Below, one piece after another: positions 39,560-50,419 of a stretch of DNA of 64,000 bases. Made by a program: the position numbers and the translations under genes. Positions within the stretch are counted from its first letter, which is position 1. Each line of letters starts with the position of its first letter. The DNA lies in assembly GCA_028095005.1 (NCBI GenBank), contig CM051461.1:58757840-58821839 (forward strand). Reading direction: 5' to 3'. This DNA comes from Rhynchospora pubera (lineage: Eukaryota > Streptophyta > Magnoliopsida > Poales > Cyperaceae). The notes beneath the pieces were generated by a model that saw nothing but the letters and a program-made list of their open reading frames with translations, made no database searches and was not told where the DNA came from.

Positions 39560-42385
39560 ACGATTAACGGATCTAGTCATTCAAGTGATTAACATCATAA
39601 AAGGAGAAACGGTAGTAGGTTACCTCTTCCGAAATCGTATCCGGAAGGCTCGAATCCAATCTTTTGGAGTCGGTGGCGTGCTCATCTCTTCACGGCTGCC
39701 TTCGGTTGCCTCGAGTCCACCTAGGAGATTAACCAATGTCTCAAGACAAGTGCTAGCTTGTCCGAGACGATCGCTAATTCCCTATTTCCTTCGCGTGCGA
39801 TTAACTGATTAATACATGGAAGGAAGCGCTCAACGCATGAGCTATTGAGAGAGATTAAGAGCTAAAATTTGGAGAAACAAATTTTCTCCTCTGTGAACAG
39901 TACATGAACAGTACGTGTACAGTGCCGCCAAGGAGGAAGAGAGAGAAAAAAAAATTCTGCCGGCTTGTTCCCAAAGAAATAACCTATATTTATATGGAAT
40001 GTTTCCATAATTAGATTTCTCTCTTCCTATTTTCTCCTGGACGAAAATGCCCCTATCGTGGCTGAAATTTTCAGCCCTCTTGTGGGCCGGACCATATGAT
40101 ATAATGGTCCATTAAATCGCTCCTTTAATTCGTCTCATATCGGACTTTTCAGTTAACTGATTAACTAAAATGCCAATTAGCTCGGTATAATAAATATGCG
40201 TTGAACTAACTTAATTATTAACAAATTAATAATTAATTTGGAATTAGCATATGCATTATATTATTTCTATATATGATCCATTTGAGTTAATTAATTATAA
40301 CTGTTCATAACGGTATATAATTAAATAATCAACTTATCATATATTCGCAGTACTCGCTACTGCAAATCAATAAATAATGCACGTATGGTTAAAGTCCTAT
40401 TTGTGTGACCCTTTGAGGATTTATGCTTTGTTGGCCATGGAAAATAAATCACTATTTATTTCCAATAATCATAAGCGGTATCTAGCAACACGTTATGATT
40501 CCCATTTCGCATAAATAAATACTGTACCAATACAATACTTCAATCCTGCATAAGAAATAGTATCTTATTGTTTCGATTCTTATGTCACATGATATCATTG
40601 TATAATCCAAGATATGAATGTGTCATTCTTGCAGATTATACGTTTCTTGATCTAAAGTTGATCGCCTAGTTGCGCGCATACGATCCAACTCCATCAAGGG
40701 GCCCAGTAGATACCATCACTCACTAGGTGAACTAATGAGGGACATACGGTTGTCTTGATGAACAGTTTCTTCCCGCACAATTCAAGAGAACATAAATAAA
40801 GTCCGTATAGCAGCCCTTATCAGGAATCAACGTTAGACGATATTTATAGAACCTATCCTCATGTGGAGAAACTGAATCATATCAAACTCAGAATCAAACA
40901 CGTATGAAATAACAAATCCGATTCGTATATATGTTTTGAGCAATAAAATCACAAAGGTAAGAACAATACTTAGTCAAAGAAAGAATCAACAAAAGAACAT
41001 CTCTTTCATCAAGTCATTTTTTTAACAGAGCAATTTCTATTTCAACCCTTGACTTTTAGGTTATTGTGTAATAAAAAACTTAAACATTGAATCTAATTAA
41101 CTAAATAAAAGCTAACTTTTCATGACATCAATTAGTACACAAAATAACAATATATAACAGAAGTAACATCAATACGGCACACAAGGAGAATAAGCTAACC
41201 AATAAACACATTTCTATGATTTCCAACAGATTAGGTTTCATCTATGAGTCAGCTTATGAAATTTTGAGAGAAACAAACAGCAACAATCTTGAATATGCAA
41301 ATTCAAAAGGTTCAATGAAATGTTTACAAATGAAAGAAACACAATCATGAAATCAACACCGAAGATGATTAGGGTTGAGTAGCTTAGCCGTGATTGCTCA
41401 CCTTCACCGCCAATCAAAAGGTCACTCTGATTAGGGTTGAGTAGCATTATTTGATTAGAGTTCTTGAAGGTTGCTTTGATTAGAGTTGAGCAGCCTTAAC
41501 CGCTTGCCTATGGGCTGATCCTCAAAAAAAAAAAGAGTAGCCTTAACCGCCGATAAAAAATGGTTAACGAAGAAGAGAAGGAGAGGGACCCAATTCGTCG
41601 GAGGAGAAAAATGAGTTAACGAAGAAAGAGAGAACGGAGAGAGAAAAAAAATAACGGAGGTGGCAAATTCCAATAATACCCTTCATCCTTTGAATGGCTG
41701 TGATTACTCAAATTGAAAATCCGGGTTTGAGTCAGGCTTAATCAGCCCTCATGGCAGAATCTCCCTTTATTTATTTATATTTGTTGTACTTTAAATTGTC
41801 TACCGTGTAGTTTGGATGGACGCTAAATGAGGTAAGTCCTAATTTCTTTTTTTGTTTCAAAGTTTGGAACATTCGAGTTTCAAACAAAACTGTAATTTTA
41901 AGTTTTTGAAGCACTTTTCTCCATTTTTATTTGGCCGTGCAATCATTATCACAAGTGACAACAAAACCAAAGTTGAGTTCCTAAACCCGAACAATATGTT
42001 CTTTATTTTTATTTTTTTTAAAAAATGTAAAGTCTATATATGTTACCAAACTTTTTAAAATTAAATAAATGCAGGACATAAATCCTTGTAATTTTTTTAG
42101 TCTAGTCTAGTACTACTATGGAATATGGAGTCACTAAGACAATATATGTTTCTTAGAGATTAATTATAAAGGTACAGTCCAACTACTAATTTTTAGAGAT
42201 TAATCAATTATTTTGTTATGTCTTATTTTGGACATGCAAACATATTAGTAATACTCATGGCGATCTAAATTTATGAGTTTTAACATGGAACATCAAAAGT
42301 CCGGTGTTTCGACAATATTTTCGAAAAAAAAATCAATAATATATTTTTTTAAGAATTTTACTATGTTTAAAATAATTTCCCAAAA
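39560..42385. other. Intergenic stretch, possible retroelement remnant
   Basis: 39560-41000 is less AT-rich and contains no long frame. It has the look of a degenerate LTR-retrotransposon leader, but no terminus, primer-binding site or polymerase motif could be identified. 41230-41700 has CTCTC-rich words on the minus strand. No feature is supported beyond this. Confidence 0.3.
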
Positions 42386-42564
42386 AGAACACATCATGTA
42401 TATGAAACTTACTTTACCCTTTCCAGAATTCAAAGCAACCATTTTAGCAGTTTTGATTAATGGGATAGCAGCTAGTCATAAATGGGGTTGGATTAACCAG
42501 CTAGTCTAATCCAACCAATACAAAGTTCTTTCATAAATATGCCTCTATTAGAAGAAAGAAAAAT
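42386..42564. other. Scrambled junction upstream of the LINE fragment
   Basis: Short blocks found here recur in a different order at 45026-45120: AGAACACATCATGT (42386-42399), CCCTTTCCAGA (42417-42427), ATTCAAAGCAACC (42428-42440) and CAGTTTTGATTAATGGGATA (42448-42467). GGTTGGATTA and TAATCCAACC (42487-42516) form an inverted pair. The last 29 bases (42536-42564) recur inverted at 45000-45028. Confidence 0.8.
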
Positions 42565-44979
42565 TTGATTAACCAGCTAGTCATAAATAGGGTTGAATCT
42601 AGAGACTCCAATCTCATTGCCAACCATGTATTAGATTTTTATAACAATCTCCTAGGCACTAATAGTGCTTGCTGGGGAAAGTTTAACAATGAAGTTTGGG
42701 AAGAGAGAGACAAAGTAACTCTGGATGAGAATGCTAATCTCATTAGACCTTTTTCTATAGAAGAAATTAAAAAGGCAGTCTTTCAACTTCACCCAGACAA
42801 GGCACCTGGGCCTGATGGAATCCCTATGATTTTCTATCAGCATTTCTGGGATCTAGTTAAAGACAATCTAGTTAGCCTCTTTAATGACTTCCATGAGGAA
42901 AAGCTGCACTTGGCCCTTTTAAACAAAGCTAATCTTTGCTTAATTCCAAAGGTTGAGGAAGCTGCTAGAATTACTGAGTTCAGACCCATAAGTTTAATTA
43001 ATTGCATTTTCAAAATCTTTTCTAAGGTCTTAGCTAATAGATTAGTACCTATCCTCAATAGGTTAATTTCCCCCCATCAAAGTGCCTTCCTTAAAGGAAG
43101 ATACATTCTAGATGGGGTAGCAGCTGCTAAGGAAATTCTCCATCATATTCATAGTCATAAAGAGGAAGGAATTCTTCTCAAATTAGACTTTGAGAAAGCC
43201 TTTGATAATATTAATTGGGACTACATTCTCTCCTTGCTGGAACAAAGGAGCTTTAACAGGAAATGGGTTAGTTGGATTAGATCACTCCTAGAAGGGGGGC
43301 AAACAGCAGTTTTGATTAATGTGATAGCAGGCCAAGCTTTTGATTGCAAGAAGGGATTAAGACAAGGTGACCCTATTTCACCTTATCTATTCATTTTAGC
43401 AGCAGAAGGATTAGCAAAGATTATAGGAAAAGGGATAGAATGTAATCATCTTGAGGGGCTTGGACCTGTTATGCCTAATGGACAGAAGATTATGCATTTG
43501 CAGTATGCAGATGACACTCTTCTGTTTGTTAAAGCTGATTCTCTAATAGTAGAAAAGTTAGGCTGGGCTCTTAAAGCCTTTGAAGGGATTTCAGGCCTCA
43601 AAATTAATTTTGCAAAATCTGAGCTGATCCCTTTAAACATTTCTAACATAGTATCCTCAGAGTTAGCCTCCATCCTAAATTGCAAGATTGGGACTTTACC
43701 AATAAAGTACTTAGGAGTACCTTTACATTGGAAAAAACCAAGCAAGCTGGATTGGAATACCATCATTGATAGACTCACCAAAAAGCTAGCAAATTGGAAA
43801 GGCAATCTCCTTTCTTTAGGAGGAAGACTGGTATTAGTAAATTCAGTCCTCTCTGCTCTCCCTCTTTATCACCTTTCAATTTTCAAATGTCCCAGTTGGG
43901 TCCTAAGGAAAATAGATGCAAAAAGAAGAAATTTTCTTTGGGGAAATTTCCAAGGGCTTTCAAGCAAAAAATATAGTCTAGTCAGTTGGGATATAGTTTG
44001 CAAAAAGAAAGAGCATGGAGGTTGGGGAGTTTTAAATTTAAAAGAAATGAATCTAGCTTTATTAGGTAAGTGGGTGTGGAAATTCTTCTTCTCAGGGCAT
44101 ACTTCTATCTGGAAAGACTTAGTTAGCAGTAAATACAAAGGAAGATGCCCTTGCACTAGTTCTCATTTTTGGAAAGAGATAAATTCTCTAATTCCTCTAA
44201 TTAAGTTAGGGTACAAGAAAGTAGTAGGGAATGGTTTTTACACTAACTTTTGGACTGATCTTTGGGTTGGGGAAGAAACCTTTGAAAAAAGATTTCCTCT
44301 GGCTTTTGCTAAAACTCAAAGACCTAAGGCAACAGTAGCAGAAGTCTGGAACACAGGAAGACCAAATTTATTCTTCTCTAGAGGTCTTGATGCAAACCTT
44401 AGGTTAGAAAAAGTAGAATTATTTCAGATTCTTCATAATTTCCATTTCAGAGAAATAGAAGATTCTGTAATTTGGTCTTGGAATTCAAAGGGTTGTTACA
44501 TAGTTAGCTCTTGTTACTCTTTCTTAAATAATGGAGGAATTAGAACAGACATGGAGTTTTCTGTTTGGATTTTAAAACTACCCTTAAAAGTCAAGCTCTT
44601 CTTCTGGATGGTCTTAAATAATAAAATCCTAACCCAGGATAATCTTAGAAGAAGGGGTTGGATAGGTCCCTCCAAGTGTCCCTTTTGTAATAATTCAGAA
44701 TCAGTGGTTCATCTACTCTTGCATTGTAGATCAATAGAACTCATTTGGGTGTTTTTTAATCTCTATAATAGAAAAGGAATAGTACTGAATCTAGAGAGTA
44801 TAAACACCTTAATAGAGGGTTGCTTACAACTCCCTAAAGTTTTAAGAATTTTCTCCTTAAATTTCATTGCAATTGCTTGTTGGGTGCGTTGGAAAGAAAG
44901 AAACAATAAAATTTTTAGGGACTCAGCTAGTGCTTCTTTCCAAACTCTACTCTTTAGCATTTTCAATTTATTCTTATAG
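42565..44979 (+). mobile_element. L1-type LINE fragment: reverse transcriptase and zf-RVT region
   Basis: One open frame of 804 codons encodes the C-terminal part of LINE ORF2. From the N side: FRPISLINC (139-147), motif A LDFEKAFD (207-214), motif B GLRQGDPISPYLF (264-276), and motif C YADD (314-317), the catalytic metal site. The C-terminal zf-RVT region contains KVKLFFWMVLNNKILT and a CPFC...HLLLHC cysteine-histidine cluster. The endonuclease domain and ORF1 are missing and no poly-A tail is visible, so it cannot move by itself. The first codons come from the junction sequence, and the true RT similarity starts soon after. It is surprisingly free of stops for a fragment, which suggests recent arrival. 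Confidence 0.9.
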
Positions 44980-45056
44980 AGGCATTTTTCTCCTAAAGCA
45001 TTTTTCTTTCTTCTAATAGAGGCATATTCAAAGCAACCCTTTCCAGAACACATCAT
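44980..45056. other. Scrambled junction between the two LINE copies
   Basis: Contains TAGAGGCAT twice, an inverted 29-bp copy of 42536-42564 at 45000-45028, and then the blocks ATTCAAAGCAACC, CCCTTTCCAGA and AGAACACATCATGT. These are fused with overlaps of two to three bases (CC, AGA), in the reverse order to that at 42386-42440. Confidence 0.8.
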
Positions 45057-45781
45057 GTTAGTTGGATTAGATCACTCCTAGAAGGGGGGCAAACAGCAGT
45101 TTTGATTAATGGGATAGCAGGCCAAACTTTTGATTGCAAGAAGGGATTAAGACAAGGTGACCCTATTTCACCTTATCTATTCATTTTAGCAGCAGAAGGA
45201 TTAGCAAAGATTATAGGAAAAGGGATAGAATGTAATCATCTTGAGGGGCTTGGACCTGTTATGCCTAATGGACAGAAGATTATGCATTTGCAGTATGCAG
45301 ATGACACTCTTCTGTTTGTTAAAGCTGATTCTCTAATAGTAGAAAAGTTAGGCTGGGCTCTTAAAGCCTTTGAAGGGATTTCAGGCCTCAAAATTAATTT
45401 TGCAAAATCTGAGCTGATCCCTTTAAACATTTCTAACATAGTATCCTCAGAGTTAGCCTCCATCCTAAATTGCAAGATTGGGACTTTACCAATAAAGTAC
45501 TTAGGAGTACCTTTACATTGGAAAAAACCAAGCAAGCTGGATTGGAATACCATCATTGATAGACTCACTAAAAAGCTAGCAAATTGGAAAGGCAATCTCC
45601 TTTCTTTAGGAGGAAGACTGGTATTAGTAAATTCAGTCCTCTCTGCTCTCCCTCTTTATCACCTTTCAATTTTCAAATGTCCCAGTTGGGTCCTAAGGAA
45701 AATAGATGCAAAAAGAAGAAATTTTCTTTGGGGAAATTTCCAAGGGCTTTCAAGCAAAAAATATAGTCTAGTCAGTTGGGA
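45057..45781 (+). mobile_element. Partial duplicate of the LINE RT segment (725 bp)
   Basis: Nearly identical to 43267-43991, at a constant offset of 1790 bp. The three differences I noticed are AATGGGATAG for AATGTGATAG, CCAAACTTTT for CCAAGCTTTT, and CTCACTAAAAAG for CTCACCAAAAAG. It spans motifs B and C, including YADD. Its Gly in AVLINGIAGQ is the expected LINE residue, where the longer copy has Val. It is an internal slice with no LINE ends, so it arose by duplication and not by a second retrotransposition. Confidence 0.92.
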
Positions 45782-45789
45782 CCGAAAAA

Positions 45790-45870
45790 ATTAATACTAA
45801 CGTTACTGTTCATATTAATTTTGATAATAACAGAAAAAAAATCAAAATTTTAATACTAACGTTGCTGGAT
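45790..45870. repeat. Short direct repeat downstream of the LINE duplicate
   Basis: TTAATACTAACGTT occurs at about 45791 and again at about 45850, each followed by (A/G)CTG. Confidence 0.8.
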
Positions 45871-45901
45871 CGTCATCACAGTTGACGAAAGCCCAATACC
45901 C

Positions 45902-46041
45902 TTGGATCGTCATCCCAGTTGACGATCCAAGCTTGGATCGTCATCCGAAATGACGATCCAACGATTTGAGGAAAAAAGACATATTAAAAAAAGATTTTGA
46001 ATTTTTTGTCGTTTGGATCGTCATCCCAAATGACGATCCAA
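45902..46041. repeat. Three near-identical 29-nt hairpins
   Basis: Hairpins at 45902-45930, 45933-45961 and 46013-46041 each have the left arm TTGGATCGTCAT and the inverse right arm around a 5-nt loop (CCCAG, CCGAA, CCCAA). The second and third have perfect 12-bp stems; the first ends ATCC/GTTG with one mismatch. A fourth, decayed copy lies at about 45867-45889. The first two are separated by only 2 bp. Confidence 0.9.
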
Positions 46042-46170
46042 ACCAAAAAATTTCAAATTCGTTTTTTAATGCAAATTTTATATTTTAGTTCCCAAAGTTT
46101 TTATTATTACAAAATATATAATTTATAATTAAAAATTAAACATAATTAAAACATCTATTATATTTTATTT

Positions 46171-46380
46171 ACACATCGTGCGTGCCGTGTCATGTCGTGT
46201 CAAACACGATCGTGTTAGAGTCTCGTGTCGTGTTGACACGAACTACTTTTTTAATCGTGTCGTGTCGTGCTTAGTGGTGAGAAGAGTCAACATGACACGC
46301 ATTCTAACATGACACGACTGACACGATCGTGTCGTGTCGTGTTGAAACGTTGTGTTAGTCGTGTCAAATCGTGTCAGATT
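46171..46380. repeat. CGTGTCGTGT / ACACGACACG cluster
   Basis: Many copies of GTGTCGTGT, CATGACACG and GATCGTGT lie on both strands. The pattern resembles subterminal repeats of hAT-like elements. Ends were not found. Confidence 0.6.
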
Positions 46381-47855
46381 ATTTTATTATTTTTTTAATT
46401 AAAAATAAAAATTAAGAAAAAAATTACTAAACGTTATAATTTATTATGTAATTAAGTTTAAAGTTTTGATCCGAGCCGTTATAATCGTGTCTGATCGTGT
46501 CTGATCCGAGCCGTTAGATCTAATCTCGACGGTTAAAATTTTTCGGGCCTATCAATCTAGGTTACATGCACGGGGCTTCCTTAACCATTGAGATTAGATC
46601 TAACGGTCTAGATCAAACGTTGGCCCTCTACCAACCATAAATGGTTGGCAGAGGATGTGATTCCCTCTCTAATCTCTCTCTTTCTCCCGTTCTCCGTCGA
46701 ACTTATCCCTTTCTCTCATTTCCGATTGGCTCCAGCCTCCCCTCCGTTCGATCGAGACTGCGAGCATCTGGAGATGCCTCGTGTGAGTTTTTTTTTTTTT
46801 TTTTTTTAAAGCCACTCGTCCTCACGGCTCAAGGCCAAGGCCCAAGTGGCCTAACCTTGACCATAGACTTTTGTTTCACCGCCTCAACTGCTCATTGCTC
46901 ATATAGGCACCTTTCTCGTATCTCTCTTCTCTAGTTACACATTCATATCCGATTACCTTTATTCTTTTCCTACCTCTTTTTGATTGGGCTGGGATGATTA
47001 GTTAATCTCTGATTATTCCATGAATTTCAGTTTATGCTTCCAATTTTCCTTTCTCTCAAGATGGGTGGCAGGATAACGAGATGGAAGAGAGATAGGATTA
47101 GAGATGGGAATCATTGATTTGTATCGATCGGGTACGATGCACATGGATTTTTGAATGGAAATCTAAGTCTCAAAGACAAAAAGACTAAGTTGTAAGGTTT
47201 CAGGGACTAATCTATAAAGTATAAAGTCCAGGGGCTTTATATAAATTTCTGGGGTTTAATCATGATACCAGTAAAGTCTGAAGGGTTTAGAAAATTGTGG
47301 AGGTGTATCAGTGTATGTGTAAAAATTATTAAGCCTGTCGGGTTTTCGGCTGGTATTGGACTCTGTACCTGAAAATCCATTTCCTTTTCTTTGGATTCGG
47401 ATCCCTCAATGTATCTTGGATGTGAGCCCATGGACCCGTTCTGTAAAATTTGGATTTTCTTTTCTTTTCTTTGTGGGCTCAGTGATAAAAATTGAACCCA
47501 TTTATTTTGGGCCCTGTTTGAATAAATTAACTTGTGGGTTTTAAAACACATAAAGAATGAGATAAATTGTAGGTTTAAATGAGCTGAATTAATAATCGGA
47601 TTACTGCCGTACTGGATAACAAATTGATTAAGAATAAGCTAAGTAATGACTAATCAAGAAACTTAGCTAAAATTTACCAAATAATTTACATAAAGATTGG
47701 CTAAAACTTGAGCAAAAGCTAGTTAAAAGACTAGGACTTTCTCTAATAAAAAAACCAAGTAGGATCAAAACGGGAAATGATTATGAAATGTCCAATAGGT
47801 TAAATAAAACTTAAGAATATTTTTAAGATTTTCAAATTGATTTGGATGATGTAGA
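46381..47855. other. Intergenic sequence with LTR-like character
   Basis: 46500-46620 contains an inverted pair around GTTAGATCTAATCTC and GAGATTAGATCTAAC. 46640-47250 has a CT-rich leader and phrases such as GGGACTAATC and CCAGGGGCTTTAT. These recall the interior of the long solo LTR (near 17220), so a partial LTR is possible. No gene recognised. Confidence 0.4.
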
Positions 47856-48134
47856 TATGGGTGCATAACGTGTAAAACGATCACGCAACTGGACTGTTGC
47901 GTTGATCGTTGCGTTTTGGACACGAAACTGATTATCATTTGCGTTAATCGTTTCGTTTTGGACGAAACGATCGAAATCACGAAAATACCACGAAAATACA
48001 CATGGACGAAACCATTTCATATTTACGTTAACCGTTTCGTTTTTTAAACGCAACCAAAATCTTTAACCGTTTTGTTTCGTTTTAGACGAAACGAAACGAA
48101 AAGACGGTCGAAACGGTCGCCGTTTTCAGGCCTA
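47856..48134. mobile_element. Ac/hAT-like MITE with 8-bp target duplication
   Basis: GATGTAGA flanks both sides (47848-47855 and 48135-48142). Read inverted, the right end starts TAGGCCTGAAAACGG, close to the TAGGGATGAAAACGG terminus of maize Ac. The left end TATGGGTGCATAACG is an imperfect partner. The interior has TTCGTTTTGGACGAAACGA-type inverted words. It has no transposase. Confidence 0.8.
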
Positions 48135-48142
48135 GATGTAGA

Positions 48143-48982
48143 TATTTTGCAAATAAGAGAATTATAAAATGATACTGTATAGCCACTGGCCTATTAGGGG
48201 ACAGGAAAGCAGTTGAGATGTTTAAAAGAAGTGGGGCCTAGTTACAAGCAGATCATTAGCAGCTTTCCGTCTATCATTAAATATATTGACTATTCTGCTG
48301 AGACATGCTGATCTCACGGATGCAGGTGCTATCTTTAATGTAGCGCCTATCGGCCCTACCCTCTCATCACTGGAAAGCAAACTTTAAAAAAATGCCGTTT
48401 TTTTTTTCCTGAAATAAGGTATTTTGTATCCGACCGCACGAACGTCACAGAAAAAAAACGATAAAATAGCATAACGCGTCATTTATGTTTTTTCGCAGAA
48501 AAACCATAAAAAAAATGTGTTTTTTCGCTGATTAAACGTGTACAATATCAAAAGACATATCGTGTATTAAGAACATAGTGTATTAGATATATATCGTTAA
48601 TAAAATGCTTAGAGATGTTCAATATCATGTACAATATCGTGTATCACTGCCTCTCTATGTACAATATCGTGTACTAATGGTTCATACAAATGCAGTATTA
48701 TACACAAGAATACATATGAGTTTGACACAGATGTTTGCATATATACACCGTTTTTTCGCTGTTTTTTCACCGAAAAAATGCCGCACCGTTAAATCAACTC
48801 CGGATCGTTATACAGAAAAAAAACGCATTTTAAAAACTTGCTAGAAAGTCATTATATGTGATCTTCCTTTATTTGTACTTTCATAGTACAAAGTCATCGC
48901 CACAAGAAACAAAAATTGAAAGCACAAAGTGTCCTTATTGTAAGAACACCTATCCAAATTATACTACATCGATCACACAGCA
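48143..48982. other. Upstream region of the glycosyltransferase gene
   Basis: 48370-48840 has AAAAAACG and CGTTTTTT words at both edges and repeated ACAATATCGTGTA strings near 48630 and 48663, probably another small element. No convincing TATA box was chosen. Confidence 0.4.
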
Positions 48983-50419
48983 ATGGTCTCAAAAATGAGT
49001 GTGAAGGATCAGCACTTTCTGGTTGTCATTTTCCATGGGCAAGGCCACATCAATCCTGGCCAGAGCTTCGCCAAGCGTCTAGCCAAGGCCACTGGCGCTA
49101 AAGTCACCTTCTCTACCACCGTCTCTAACCACCGACTCATGTTCCCATCCCTCACCAGTCCAGATGAGGAAATAACTGATGAACCAATAACCTACATACC
49201 ATATTCCGATGGGTACGACAATGGAATAAAGTGGTTCATAGACGACCCAATTGAATATCATGAGAAGTTCAATCAAGTTGGCCGTGCAACTTTCTCTTCT
49301 ATTTTGGACAATCTAGCTGCACGCGGTCGGCCCGTCACCTGTATAGTATATAGCATGCAGATGCATTGGGTTAAAGAGCTTGCGCTTGAGCGAGGTATTC
49401 CAACGGCTTTTCATTGGGTCCAGTCTGCTAGAATGCTAGGCCTATACTGCCACTATCTTCGTGGTTACCGCGACTTGATCAACTCCCATATCGATGACCC
49501 GTTCTTTGTGGTGAGCCTCCCACATTTACCCCAGATAATGATTAAGGACATGCCACACTTCTTCATGCAATCCATAGATGAAACTTTCAAGACAGTTTTT
49601 GAGATACTTTTACTGACCATTGAGTCCTCATTGAAGCCTGGAAAAGATGGCTCAAAACCGATGATTCTTATAAATACTTTTGAAGCTCTAGAGCTTGATG
49701 CTCTCAAATGCATTGAGGAGGCCGATATTTTGCCAATAGGGCCAGATGTACGAATGTTAATCCCTGATGGGAATAACATCGATATATCAAGAGGCTATGA
49801 TCTATTTAAAGCAGATGAGAAGGCCTACATGGACTGGCTCGATACAAAACCAGAGAACTCAGTGGTGTATGTATCCTTTGGTAGCATTGCAACTATGAGC
49901 AAGAAGCAAATAGAGGAGATTCAATGTGGGCTTAAGGAAAGTGGCCGGCCGTACTTACTGGTACTGAGAAAGAACAACCGAGAAACAGGGGTAGAACTAG
50001 AAGAAGGAGAAAATAGCATGGTCCTGGAGTGGTGCAACCAGGCCCAGGTACTGTCCCATCCATCAATTGGCTGCTTTCTAACGCATTGTGGCTGGAATTC
50101 AACTCTAGAGAGTTTGACATGTGGCGTACCAATGGTAGCCGTGCAACAGTGGGCAGACCAAGACACCAATGCAAGGATGGTGGTCGAGTGCTCGGCTGGG
50201 GTTCGAGGTGAGGTAAACAAAGAAGGGGTTCTGGAAGCAGAGATGCTAAGAAATTGCTTGGAGAAGGTCATGGGCAGCGGAGAAAGGGGTCTTGAGATCA
50301 GAAAATGTTGTAAGATGTGGAAGGAGAAAGCGAGGGAGGCGACCAGAGATGGTGGTTCGTCTCACTGCAACTTCAATTATTTCTTGGAGAAAATTGTTCG
50401 TTTAATTGGTCCTAATTAA
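48983..50419 (+). CDS. UDP-glycosyltransferase, UGT75-like (family 1)
   Basis: Family-1 UGTs move a sugar from a UDP-sugar to small acceptors in the cytosol. This intronless frame of 478 codons has the normal length. The catalytic His is H22 in HGQGHINP; most relatives have PAQGHINP, so the Pro is replaced by His. The PSPG donor-binding box runs exactly 44 residues from W350 (WCNQAQVLSHPSIG) to Q393, with HCGWNST (368-374) and a final DQ that usually goes with UDP-glucose. QQWADQDTNAR and HWVQSA resemble UGT75 enzymes, such as anthocyanin 5-O- or crocetin glucosyltransferases. The acceptor cannot be told. Two in-frame ATGs stand at codons 1 and 5. The first has G at +4 and is chosen. No stops or frameshifts: an apparently functional gene. 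Confidence 0.93.
   Translation: MVSKMSVKDQHFLVVIFHGQGHINPGQSFAKRLAKATGAKVTFSTTVSNHRLMFPSLTSPDEEITDEPITYIPYSDGYDNGIKWFIDDPIEYHEKFNQVGRATFSSILDNLAARGRPVTCIVYSMQMHWVKELALERGIPTAFHWVQSARMLGLYCHYLRGYRDLINSHIDDPFFVVSLPHLPQIMIKDMPHFFMQSIDETFKTVFEILLLTIESSLKPGKDGSKPMILINTFEALELDALKCIEEADILPIGPDVRMLIPDGNNIDISRGYDLFKADEKAYMDWLDTKPENSVVYVSFGSIATMSKKQIEEIQCGLKESGRPYLLVLRKNNRETGVELEEGENSMVLEWCNQAQVLSHPSIGCFLTHCGWNSTLESLTCGVPMVAVQQWADQDTNARMVVECSAGVRGEVNKEGVLEAEMLRNCLEKVMGSGERGLEIRKCCKMWKEKAREATRDGGSSHCNFNYFLEKIVRLIGPN

Noticed and set aside
43446..44156. Long minus-strand frames opposite the LINE
   Set aside because: They are antisense shadows of the reverse-transcriptase frame and recur identically opposite the duplicate.
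49465..50271. Minus-strand frames opposite the glycosyltransferase
   Set aside because: Antisense shadows of a well-supported gene.
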